This document shows positions 1 through 9,013 of a stretch of DNA of 33,787 bases, piece after piece (within the stretch, counting starts at the first letter, position 1; the number at the start of each line of letters is the position of its first letter). The notes under the pieces are model-generated. The model made no database searches and was not told the origin of the DNA. It saw only the letters and a program-made list of their open reading frames with translations. The DNA comes from Gordonia desulfuricans NBRC 100010. GTDB lineage: Bacteria; Actinomycetota; Actinomycetes; Mycobacteriales; Mycobacteriaceae. A program made the translations under genes and the position numbers. Location: positions 1 through 33,787 of the forward strand of contig NZ_BCNF01000099.1 in NCBI RefSeq assembly GCF_001485495.1, written 5' to 3'.

Positions 1-52
1 CGCTCCGCGTCGGCTCAACCAGCAACAGCTGCAACCATATTGGGTTGAGCCG
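1..52. repeat. Hairpin-forming intergenic repeat, left copy
   Basis: Bases 11-20 (CGGCTCAACC) and 43-52 (GGTTGAGCCG) are a perfect 10-bp inverted repeat around a 22-nt loop. Bases 1-18 are the reverse complement, with one mismatch, of bases 33767-33784 at the other end of the window (core TTGAGCCGACG-GGAGCG). The element lies beyond the 3' end of the GH16 operon. It is probably one copy of a dispersed REP-like intergenic repeat and could also help end transcription. The element continues off the window, so its full extent is unknown. Confidence 0.6.
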
Positions 53-73
53 GGACCGAGTCAAAGGGGATCG

Positions 74-103
74 ACTCGCACCGGCGCTGCTCTTTCGGCG
101 AGT
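74..103 (-). terminator. Probable hairpin terminator of the polysaccharide operon
   Basis: Just past the stop of the minus-strand GH16 gene, ACTCG (74-78) plus CCG (81-83) can pair with CGG (96-98) plus CGAGT (99-103). This gives an 8-bp stem with a 2-nt bulge and a 12-nt loop. There is no U-tract, which is common for actinobacterial terminators. The position fits a terminator; the function is inferred. Confidence 0.45.
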
Positions 104-105
104 GT

Positions 106-1005
106 CTACTTGATCTGCACTGCGCCCGGTGTGGGTTTGCCGTATCCGGCGGTCAGGAAAGCCTTTTCGTCGTCGACGGGCTCGTAGACGGCGACCCAGT
201 CGATCTCGACCTCGGCGCGCTCGGGGCGCGGTTCGTGGTCGTTGCACGGGTTGAGGCCCCAATCGGCGCGTCGCTCGCACGCACCGGCCTCCACCTGTAG
301 ACCCAGCCACATGGGGGTGCTCGGGACCATGTCCGCGGTGCGGACCTCGGCCCACACCTTGCCGTTGTGCAGATACCGGATGAGTCCGGGCAGCCACTCC
401 GCGCCGACGGTGTGCCACTCGGCGAAGTCCCCGGTGAGGTCGGCGTGCGCCTTCTCGTTGCTGCCGTCGGCCTTCCAGTGCACGAACGCCGACATCGCGT
501 CGCGTTCGGAGGCGACGCTCTCGGCGAAGTCGATCTCCGGCGGCCACTGCTCGTTCTGCGGCCACAGCAGCATGTGATACGAGAGGTCCGCGGAGCGTTC
601 GGCCCGCATCCGGATCTCCCAGCGCCCGTACTGCTGGGTGACGGGGAAGTTCGACACGCCACCGGTCACCCAGCCCGCCGAGGTGCGCTTGCCCGAGAGG
701 GTGAGCACACCGTCGCCGACCGACACCATCGTCTTGTCCCAGTGGCCCACCGGGTTTCCGCCGGGCCGGCCGGAGTAGGTGCTCCAGCGCGAGCCCAGGT
801 CGCACCGATCGAAGGTGTCGACGAACGTCGATTTCCACAGCGTCGGGTCGACATCGGTCGGGGCCTGACCCGAGCCCTCCACCGTTCCGGTGCGGACGCA
901 GCGATTGGTGGGCTCGGGGTCGTCGGCGAAGATCGCGCAACCACCGAGGAGCAGTGCGACAACCGCTCCGAGCGCCACACCCAGCAGGCGTCGGCGAAGG
1001 GTCAT
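106..1005 (-). CDS. GH16-family glycoside hydrolase lipoprotein
   Basis: A 299-aa exported enzyme. The N-terminus has basic residues, a hydrophobic core (residues 7-20) and a lipobox-like LLGGC with Cys23 as the probable lipidation site, so it should be anchored on the outer face of the membrane. Residues 157-162 read EIDFAE. This is the E-x-D-x-x-E signature of the beta-bulge (laminarinase-like) GH16 group, with Glu157 as nucleophile and Glu162 as acid/base. The upstream GRWEIRMRA and downstream WHTVGAEWLPG segments also fit the GH16 jelly roll. The substrate is a beta-glucan or galactan-like polymer by family; the exact one cannot be read. It is the last gene of a four-gene minus-strand operon, and its ATG overlaps the previous stop (ATGA). 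Context suggests trimming or remodelling of the polysaccharide made by that operon. A transglycosylase role is the main alternative. Confidence 0.85.
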   Translation of the reverse strand: MTLRRRLLGVALGAVVALLLGGCAIFADDPEPTNRCVRTGTVEGSGQAPTDVDPTLWKSTFVDTFDRCDLGSRWSTYSGRPGGNPVGHWDKTMVSVGDGVLTLSGKRTSAGWVTGGVSNFPVTQQYGRWEIRMRAERSADLSYHMLLWPQNEQWPPEIDFAESVASERDAMSAFVHWKADGSNEKAHADLTGDFAEWHTVGAEWLPGLIRYLHNGKVWAEVRTADMVPSTPMWLGLQVEAGACERRADWGLNPCNDHEPRPERAEVEIDWVAVYEPVDDEKAFLTAGYGKPTPGAVQIK

Positions 1006-1202
1006 GAGAGGGCCATGTCGATCAGACGGTGCAAGGTGAGACCTGCGGACAGGATGACCAGGATCGCCAGCACGATGCTGATCCGATGGGCAAGCGGGCC
1101 ACGGCCTTCGGTGCCGCCGTCGCCGACCTGCACCTCCCGCAACACCATGCCGGCGGCGATCAGCAGTCCGCTGGCGATGAAGAACACGACGGTGAAACTC
1201 AT
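1002..1202 (-). CDS. Small two-helix membrane protein (66 aa)
   Basis: A 66-aa protein starting MSFTVVFFIASG. There are two hydrophobic segments (about residues 4-21 and 40-60) joined by a short polar loop with acidic residues (REVQVGDGGTEGRG), so it is probably a membrane hairpin. I do not recognise the family. The start is chosen because its ATG overlaps the TGA of the upstream membrane-protein gene and its own TGA overlaps the ATG of the GH16 gene, both as ATGA. That strict translational coupling on both sides is the best evidence that this is a real gene. A longer reading from position 1424 would run antiparallel to nothing but deep inside the upstream gene, and is unlikely. Its role is unknown; an accessory subunit of the polysaccharide synthesis or export machinery is a reasonable guess. 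Confidence 0.75.
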   Translation of the reverse strand: MSFTVVFFIASGLLIAAGMVLREVQVGDGGTEGRGPLAHRISIVLAILVILSAGLTLHRLIDMALS

Positions 1203-3433
1203 CGGGTACCCGCCTCCTCGCGGCCGGTGGCCCGCAGGATCTCGATGCTGTCGGTCCGGGTGATCACCTCGTAGGCGCCCGATGCGACGAGCCCGTCGAT
1301 CTGCGCCTGCGCCCGATCGGTATCGGCACCGTATTGCAGCGCAGACATTTTCATTCCCTGGTTCGTGATGTAGACGTAGTCGGGTGACCGCTCGGCGACA
1401 CACTCGCCGAGGTTCTCGAGGCATTCGTTGGAATCGATGTAGGAGAACCGCGGGCCGGTGGGATCGAGGACCCGTCGGGGCGCGATCGTGTGGGGTGCGT
1501 GACCGATGCTCATCACCCGCGTCTCGGGTTCGACCGACTGGATGAAGTCCATGCTGAGGACCACTTCGTCACGCGTGGAGGCCTCGAAGGCCGTGTTCAG
1601 GCCGCGGTTGGTGGTCTCCAGGCAGCCCAGTGCGACGACGCCGAGCCAGATCAGCACCAGCCCGGCGATACGCGACCAACGTGCCGGGTGGGGGATGGCG
1701 CGACGCACCATCGCGCCGACGGAGGCCAGTGCGAGCGCCGCATACGGGGCGAGCATCGGGGACGCCAGCAGGAACGAACGGATCACCATCTCGCCGCCGT
1801 AGCTCTGCAGGACCATCAGGAGAAATGGTGCGGCACTGAGCAATCCGCCGACCAGCCAGGCACGGGAGGAACGGTTCAGGCACCACCCGACAAAGGCGAC
1901 CGCGGCGAACCCGCCGGAGGCCAGCATGCGGAGATACTGCATTCGCGTGTAGGTGGGGTCACCGTTGAGGCGATCGCTGACACCCGAACCCACCGACTGT
2001 CCCACCTGGCCGATGTCGTCGACGATCGACTGCATGTGACCGAACCAGAAGTCGGTGGCGCCGTAGGAGAACCATGCGGCGAAGATCAGGCCGGCCGCGA
2101 TCCAGAGGGTGCGGTAGCGGGTGGTGCCGGTGACGGCGAACGCCACCAGCGCCATCACGGTGAGGATCGGCGTCATCTGGTGAGCGACGACCAGCGCCGT
2201 CACGATCAGCAGCAGGACGATCTCCATCGCCAGGGTGCGGCCGGGCCCGTAACCGGGGACTCGCCCCGGGGTACGGCGCAGCAGACCGACGATCCGTCGG
2301 ACACCGCGGGTGCCGGGGTCGGGCAGCGGGGCCGCGCGGAGTTGCCAGAGCAGCACGCCGATGATCGCGACATAACCGATCGTGGCCAGCGCCTGGGGTG
2401 CGAAGTAGTCCTGCTGATACCAGTTGAACCCGTGGTAGAGCAGCACCGCGACCCATGCCAGCCGCGCACGGCCGGTGATCGCGACCGCGATCGCGTAGAG
2501 CCCGAACGACAACGCGACCCCGGCCACCAGCGGAGCCCACACCAGCAGGTCGACGGTGTCGTCGAGGCCCGCCGCGGTCTGTACGTGCGCGAACAGCGAG
2601 AAGAAACCGGCCCAGCTGAACCGGGCATCGATGTGGTCGGGAAGCCGGTGTCCCTCGGCGAGCACGTTGATGAATCCGCGGTGGACGAACGATGTGGGGA
2701 TCGAGGTCTCGCCGGTGGCCGCGCCGACCAGCATCGTGTTGTACACGACGGCCATCGCCACGCTCGCCGACAACACGATCGGATCGAGCCGGCGTGCGGT
2801 CACGCCGACGACGATCACGGCCGCGAGCAGACCGAGACCGACGAAGTACCAGATCGTGAGGTGGGCGATCACACCGAAGTGTCCGACGGTGAGGATGTCG
2901 AGCAGGTCGGTGGCGACGATGAAGCAGACCAGCGACGCGGCCAGACCGGCGAGTGACAGCCAACGCCGGAGGGCCCAGTCGGCGCGACCGAGCCGCGACG
3001 ACGGCGACCGGGTGGTCCCGGGCACCGATCGGAACGCCCACAGGCAGCCGAGCAACGATGCGACCGCGATGACCGCCTGGGTGACGAGCGGGTTCCACAG
3101 CTCTTGGATGATGGTGCCCTGGGTCACCAGGATCTGCGTGGACGTCGACACCGCGACGATGAGCACCGTCGACAACGCCCGACCCGGGACCCGCAGCGCC
3201 ACCACGATCGGGATTCCCGGCAGCAGGAGCACTCCGGCGCACGCCATCAGGGTCCGCGCCCAGGCCGGGGGTGCGTCGACCCCGGCCGCGACCAGGATGT
3301 CGACGACCACCAGGAGCGCGGCGAGGACCGCGCCGATCCACAAGGTGGTGCGAGGGTTCCACCCGTAGGCGACGACGCGGGTGTCGGCCTCGGGGGAGCC
3401 GGGACGTTCTGCGGTCTCCAGGGTCGCCGTCAC
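1199..3433 (-). CDS. Large polytopic membrane protein, GT-C/polymerase-like
   Basis: A 744-aa integral membrane protein. The GTG at 3433 is taken as start because it overlaps the stop of the glycosyltransferase gene (GTGA). Upstream starts would lie inside that gene and add a basic, non-membrane tail. I count roughly a dozen hydrophobic helices over residues 30-615, then a hydrophilic C-terminal domain of about 120 residues. The layout, many helices plus a soluble extracytoplasmic domain, resembles GT-C glycosyltransferases and polysaccharide polymerases. One loop has HRLPDHIDARFSWAGFF between helices. I cannot identify a named family or a catalytic residue with confidence. Sitting between a tandem GT2 and a GH16 lipoprotein, it is the best candidate for the polymerising or lipid-linked sugar transferase step. 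The function is inferred from topology and context only. Confidence 0.8.
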   Translation of the reverse strand: MTATLETAERPGSPEADTRVVAYGWNPRTTLWIGAVLAALLVVVDILVAAGVDAPPAWARTLMACAGVLLLPGIPIVVALRVPGRALSTVLIVAVSTSTQILVTQGTIIQELWNPLVTQAVIAVASLLGCLWAFRSVPGTTRSPSSRLGRADWALRRWLSLAGLAASLVCFIVATDLLDILTVGHFGVIAHLTIWYFVGLGLLAAVIVVGVTARRLDPIVLSASVAMAVVYNTMLVGAATGETSIPTSFVHRGFINVLAEGHRLPDHIDARFSWAGFFSLFAHVQTAAGLDDTVDLLVWAPLVAGVALSFGLYAIAVAITGRARLAWVAVLLYHGFNWYQQDYFAPQALATIGYVAIIGVLLWQLRAAPLPDPGTRGVRRIVGLLRRTPGRVPGYGPGRTLAMEIVLLLIVTALVVAHQMTPILTVMALVAFAVTGTTRYRTLWIAAGLIFAAWFSYGATDFWFGHMQSIVDDIGQVGQSVGSGVSDRLNGDPTYTRMQYLRMLASGGFAAVAFVGWCLNRSSRAWLVGGLLSAAPFLLMVLQSYGGEMVIRSFLLASPMLAPYAALALASVGAMVRRAIPHPARWSRIAGLVLIWLGVVALGCLETTNRGLNTAFEASTRDEVVLSMDFIQSVEPETRVMSIGHAPHTIAPRRVLDPTGPRFSYIDSNECLENLGECVAERSPDYVYITNQGMKMSALQYGADTDRAQAQIDGLVASGAYEVITRTDSIEILRATGREEAGTR

Positions 3434-5469
3434 CGCTGTGCCTCGGCGCGTCGGGCCGCGCGGTAGCGCAGGTGTCCGCGGACGAACAGGAACGGGCCGG
3501 CGAGATAGCCGCGGAGTTCCCGGTGCCGGAGTTCGGCGGGCCATCCCTCACGGGCGAATGCCGACGCGGTCTCCTGGTCGGGGACCAGGAGCAGTCGCAC
3601 CCCCTTCGGGAGGCGGGCCAGCACCGCGAACACGTGGCGGCTGAACAGCAGTTTGGTCAGGGCCGCCGACATCCCGGTGCCGTAGCCGTAGCTCTGCACG
3701 CGCAGGTCGTCCATGTTGTCGCGGTGGTAGTGCACCACGACGGCATTCGGGCGGTAGGCGATGGCGTCGCCGTCGAGGATCACCGCCCGCAGCACGTCGA
3801 GGTCCTCACCGCCGCGGGTCGGGGTGCCGGTGCCCAGCCGTAGGTCGAAGCCGCCGATCCCGTCGAGAACACCGGCGGCGAAGGCCATGTTGTTGCCGCT
3901 GCCGAACTGGCCCGCGGTGTAGGGGAAGAACGCATTGTGCGGTCCGGAGACGCCGTCGGCGAGGTGGGCGGGGTGCGGGTTCAGTGCCCAGATGACGTCG
4001 GCGGCGCCCTTGTCGAAGACCTTGGCGTTCTCGAACATCTCCTGCAACTGTGTCGGGTCCTCGACGCCGATCACGCGACCGGTGACCACGGCGACGGTGC
4101 CGGTGGGGTCGTCGGTGAACGCGGAGACGATCTGGCTGACCCAGTCGCGGCGGGGTCGGGCGTCGTCGTCGGTGAAGGCGACGATCCGGCCGTGGGCGGC
4201 GTGGTTGCCGGCGTTGCGGGCGGCGGAGATACCCGGGACGGGTTCGTCGACGATCCGCAGCCGCGGGTCGGTGTGATCGGCGAGCAGGGCGCGGGTGTGT
4301 CCGCTGGTGGGCCGGTTGTCGACGACGATCACCTCGATGGCCGGGTGATCCTGGGCGAGGGCGGCCTCGACGGTCTCGACCAGCAGGTCACGCCCGACGG
4401 TGGGGATGACGATGGACACGAGGTCGTCGCTGCGGATCGCCCCGACCGCGCGGCGGGGTGCGGAGCCGGTGCCCGATGCGGTGGTGCGGCGCCGCGGGGT
4501 CAGCATCTGCCGCACGGTGCCCGCGGCGGTACCGGCGACGGTGGCCAGCACGCCGATCAGCATCATGGCCAGCCGGGCGAGTGCGGTGACATCACCACGA
4601 ACCAGCTGACCGAGGTAGCGGCCGACGCCGGAGCCGATGGTCCGCACCAGATAGGTGGCCTCCGCGGAGAAGGCATCGCCGGAGCCGGCGATCTGGCGCA
4701 GGGTGGCCTTGGACTTGCCTTCGTGGCGACAGCGGGAGATGAAGTAGCGCAGCGTCTCCCGTGACGGCGACACGGTGTGGTCGACGGCGAGGCCGGTGGT
4801 ACGCAGGATGCGCCCGTCTGGGAAGGTGCGGTGCAACTCGATCCCCATCAGGGTCTCCTCGCAGCCGACGGGCAGGTCGTCGACGCGCCCGAGCCGGTCG
4901 GTGAACCCGCCGATCTTCTCCAGTTCGACGCGGCGCACCGCCATGGCGGCCCCGATCGGATTGCGGATGTCGGCGCCGTCGGCCGCGATACCGCGATAGT
5001 CGCAGCCCACCACCCAGCCGAACTCGTCGGGGAACCACCGCGGTGCGGTACCGGAGGCCCATGCCGGGTCCACCTGACCGCCGATCGCCAGGACGGCGGT
5101 GTCGGTGAAGGCGGCGCGGGCGGCGGCCAGTCCGCCGGGGCGCAGCACCGCGTCGTCGTCGAGGAAGACGACGACGTCCTGGGAGGCGTTGGCGACGCCG
5201 GTGTTGCGGGCCCCCGACAACCCGCGGGTGCCGGTGTTGGCCACCACCGTGGCGCGGTCGTCGCCGGCCAGGCGGGCATCGAGTTCGGTGCGCAGTGCAT
5301 CGTTGTGGTCGACCACCACCACGAGGCGGTCGCCGTCCTCGGTCTGGGCGAGGGCGGCGTCGATCGCACGGGTCAGCAGGTCGCGGCGGTCAGCCGTATA
5401 GCAACAGATGACCACGCAGACGCTGATGGCACGCGGGTGGGCAGAGGGCACCGGGAGGGCTCCAAACAT
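3430..5469 (-). CDS. Tandem-domain family 2 glycosyltransferase
   Basis: A 679-aa protein with two GT-A (GT2-type) domains. The first spans about residues 15-260: SVCVVICCYTADRR start, nucleotide-binding VVVVDHND, and acidic motif FLDDDA with Asp104-106. The second spans about 350-620: VSIVIPTVGRD, IVVDNRPTSG, and FTDDDARP with Asp434-436, followed by an ED motif (GGEDLDV). A hydrophobic stretch around 298-318 between the domains could contact the membrane. Two complete domains suggest addition of two sugars or an alternating repeat. The first gene of the minus-strand operon, it starts at ATG 5469 and its stop overlaps the GTG of the polytopic membrane protein. The promoter region carries an iron-box-like sequence. 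Donor and acceptor sugars cannot be read from the sequence. Confidence 0.88.
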   Translation of the reverse strand: MFGALPVPSAHPRAISVCVVICCYTADRRDLLTRAIDAALAQTEDGDRLVVVVDHNDALRTELDARLAGDDRATVVANTGTRGLSGARNTGVANASQDVVVFLDDDAVLRPGGLAAARAAFTDTAVLAIGGQVDPAWASGTAPRWFPDEFGWVVGCDYRGIAADGADIRNPIGAAMAVRRVELEKIGGFTDRLGRVDDLPVGCEETLMGIELHRTFPDGRILRTTGLAVDHTVSPSRETLRYFISRCRHEGKSKATLRQIAGSGDAFSAEATYLVRTIGSGVGRYLGQLVRGDVTALARLAMMLIGVLATVAGTAAGTVRQMLTPRRRTTASGTGSAPRRAVGAIRSDDLVSIVIPTVGRDLLVETVEAALAQDHPAIEVIVVDNRPTSGHTRALLADHTDPRLRIVDEPVPGISAARNAGNHAAHGRIVAFTDDDARPRRDWVSQIVSAFTDDPTGTVAVVTGRVIGVEDPTQLQEMFENAKVFDKGAADVIWALNPHPAHLADGVSGPHNAFFPYTAGQFGSGNNMAFAAGVLDGIGGFDLRLGTGTPTRGGEDLDVLRAVILDGDAIAYRPNAVVVHYHRDNMDDLRVQSYGYGTGMSAALTKLLFSRHVFAVLARLPKGVRLLLVPDQETASAFAREGWPAELRHRELRGYLAGPFLFVRGHLRYRAARRAEAQR

Positions 5470-5500
5470 CTCTTCGGAAACAATTCACCTGAACTGGCAC

Positions 5501-5519
5501 TAAGGTGAGGCTAAGCTAG
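5501..5519 (-). promoter_or_regulatory. DtxR/IdeR-like iron box
   Basis: The plus-strand sequence TAAGGTGAGGCTAAGCTAG matches 15 of 19 positions of the mycobacterial/corynebacterial iron-box consensus TTAGGTTAGGCTAACCTAA. It overlaps the proposed -10 element and transcription start of the glycosyltransferase operon, where a bound DtxR-family repressor would block transcription when iron is plentiful. The match is seen directly; binding is inferred. Confidence 0.55.
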
Positions 5520-5546
5520 TGTAGTCGAGGCTATCGAATCGGTCAT
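5518..5546 (-). promoter_or_regulatory. Putative promoter of the glycosyltransferase operon
   Basis: On the minus strand, ATGACC (5541-5546) and TACACT (5518-5523) are spaced 17 bp apart, giving -35-like and -10-like hexamers. The predicted start near 5511 leaves a leader of about 40 nt before ATG 5469. The iron-box-like site overlaps the -10 region. This is a pattern match only. Confidence 0.35.
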
Positions 5547-5627
5547 CCGGGGTGTCCGTTCGGGCCTGATCGTGCGCCCGGAGTGTGGCGCCGACCTCAC
5601 GATTCCGGGGATCGCGACCCCGCCCCG

Positions 5628-5633
5628 TAGACT
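5628..5633 (+). promoter_or_regulatory. Possible -10 element for a leaderless ABC-F mRNA
   Basis: TAGACT (5628-5633) fits TANNNT and lies 8 bp before the GTG at 5642. There is no Shine-Dalgarno sequence between them, so a leaderless transcript is likely. No clear -35 hexamer was found. Confidence 0.35.
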
Positions 5634-5641
5634 CGAACGTC

Positions 5642-7245
<1,604 letters not shown>

Positions 7246-7270
<25 letters not shown>

Positions 7271-8805
7271 GGCCAGTACGCCTTCTTCAGGATGCCCTTG
7301 ACCAGCTTGCCGGTGGGGGTTCGCGGCAGGTCGTCGACGAAGTCCACGCTGCGCGGGGCCTTGTACTTGGCGATCTTCGAGACGGTGAAGGCGAGCAGTT
7401 CGTCGGCCAGCTCGTCGGTCGGCGAGTATCCGGGGGCGAGCTGCACGCAGGCCATCGCCACCTCGCCGAGTTCGGCGTCGGGCACCCCGATCACGCCGAC
7501 GTCGAACACCGCCGGATGGGTGACGAGGACGTTCTCGGCCTCCTGCGGGTAGATGTTCACCCCGCCGGAGATGATCATGAACGCCTTGCGGTCGGTCAGA
7601 TACAGGTAGCCCTCGTCGTCGACGTAGCCCACGTCTCCGGTGGTCGACCAGTTGTCGTGCTGCGGGTGACGGGCCTGGGCGGTCTTGGCCGGGTCGTTGT
7701 GGTACTCGAAGGCGGCCTCTTCACGTTCGAAGTAGACCAGGCCGACCTCGCCGGTGGGCAGGTCGTTGCCCGCCTCGTCGCAGATGTGCACCACTCCCAG
7801 GAGTGCCTTGCCCACCGAACCGGGTCGTTCGAGTGCCTCCTGCGGGCCGATGAAGGTGGCGCCGGCGGCCTCGGTGGAGGCGTAGTACTCGTGGATCACC
7901 GGACCCCACCACTCGATCATCGCCCGCTTGACCTCGGCCGGACACGGTGCCGCCGCGTGCACGGCGATCTTCATGCTGCCGGTGTCGTACTTGGCGCGGA
8001 TCTCGTCGGACAGCTTCAGCATCCGGATGAACATCGTCGGCACCCACTGGCTGTGGGTCGCGTGGTACTTCTCGATCGCCGCCAGGGCGTCCTCCGGATC
8101 GAATCGGTCCAGGAACACCACGGTGCCGCCGACAGAGTTGGTGACTCCGCAATACCGAAGCGGCGCAGCGTGATACAGAGGTGCGGGGGAGAGGTAGACA
8201 ACGTTCTCGTCGAAGCCGTACATCGGTGCGAAGATCGCGGTGTAGGCGTCGGGGATCTGGTCGACCTGGCCTTGCGGCAGCGGGGTCTGGATTCCCTTGG
8301 GGCGCCCGGTGGTACCCGACGAGTAGAGCATGTCGGTGCCGCGCGGCTGATCGGTGCGCGGGGTGCGGTCGGCGGCGGCGAGCACGTCCTCATAGGACGT
8401 GAACCCGTCGATCTGTCCACCCCAGGCGATCCGGTGGCCGGGCTGGGCGAGCGTCGCGATCTCACCGGTGCGCGCGACGGCCGCCGCCACCGACGCGCCG
8501 GCGAGCACCACCTTCGCCGCGGAGTCGGTGAGGATGTAGTTGGTCTCCTCGTCGGTCAGGTGATGGTTGATCGCCGTGATGTAGAGGCCGCTGCGCAGGG
8601 CCGCCCAGTACGCCTCGAAGATGTGCAGATCGTTCTCCGAGACGACGGCGATGGTGTCCCCGGGGCGGAGGCCGAGACCCTCGAGGTGGTTGGCGAGCGC
8701 GGTGGAATTCTCGTCGAGTTCGCGATAGGTGAGCTGATCTCCCGTGGCGGCGCGGATCACGGCGGGCTTGTCGGGGGTGCGGGCGGCGAAGACTCCAGGG
8801 AACAC
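7246..8805 (-). CDS. Acyl-CoA synthetase / AMP-ligase (FadD family)
   Basis: A 519-aa member of the ANL adenylate-forming superfamily, which activates a carboxylic acid to acyl-AMP and then to a thioester. Visible motifs are the P-loop YSSGTTGRPKGI (about residue 165), the YYASTEAAG segment, TGDVGYVDDEGYLYLTDR in the hinge region and the catalytic lysine of PTGKLVKG near the C-terminus. The domain is complete and has no signal peptide. The GTG start at 8805 has a good GAGGAG ribosome site about 8 bp upstream. The gene reads divergently from the SARP-type regulator and convergently with the ABC-F gene. The acid substrate cannot be read; fatty, steroid-side-chain and aryl acids are all possible. 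It may supply acyl-CoA to the KAS III-like enzyme of the nearby cluster, which is inference from location. Confidence 0.9.
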
Positions 8806-8878
8806 ACTCTCTCCTCACTGGGCGGGGCGACGGTACGGCTGATTCGTGACGTGGATCACCCGTAGTGGAACCCAGGTT

Positions 8879-8896
8879 ATAGCGAGCGCTCAGTCA
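8879..8896. promoter_or_regulatory. Possible TetR-type operator
   Basis: The 8-bp perfect palindrome GAGCGCTC (8884-8891) lies inside AGCGAGCGCTCAGTCA, about 80 bp upstream of the acyl-CoA synthetase start. It resembles the GAGCG...CGCTC or ACTGAGCG...TCAGT operators of TetR-family regulators of lipid genes in Mycobacteriales. The symmetry breaks outside the core. No TetR gene is adjacent, so the regulator would be elsewhere. Confidence 0.3.
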
Positions 8897-8963
8897 GTGG
8901 CGGGGAATCGCCGATGATGTTGTCCGGCCCGGTGTTCGGCCACGGGTTCTTCCGAATGACCGC

Positions 8964-9006
8964 GCGTGTCGTCCGCTGTCGGACACGCCCGGTTTGGCCT
9001 TATTGT
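8964..9006 (+). promoter_or_regulatory. Promoter region of the SARP-type regulator with inverted repeat
   Basis: GCGTGTC (8964-8970) and GACACGC (8982-8988) form a perfect 7-bp inverted repeat with an 11-bp spacer. TATTGT (9001-9006) is a -10-like hexamer 7 bp before ATG 9014, so the mRNA would be leaderless or nearly so. The repeat covers the expected -35 region, which fits an operator, perhaps for autoregulation. Confidence 0.35.
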
Positions 9007-9013
9007 TCTCGGC

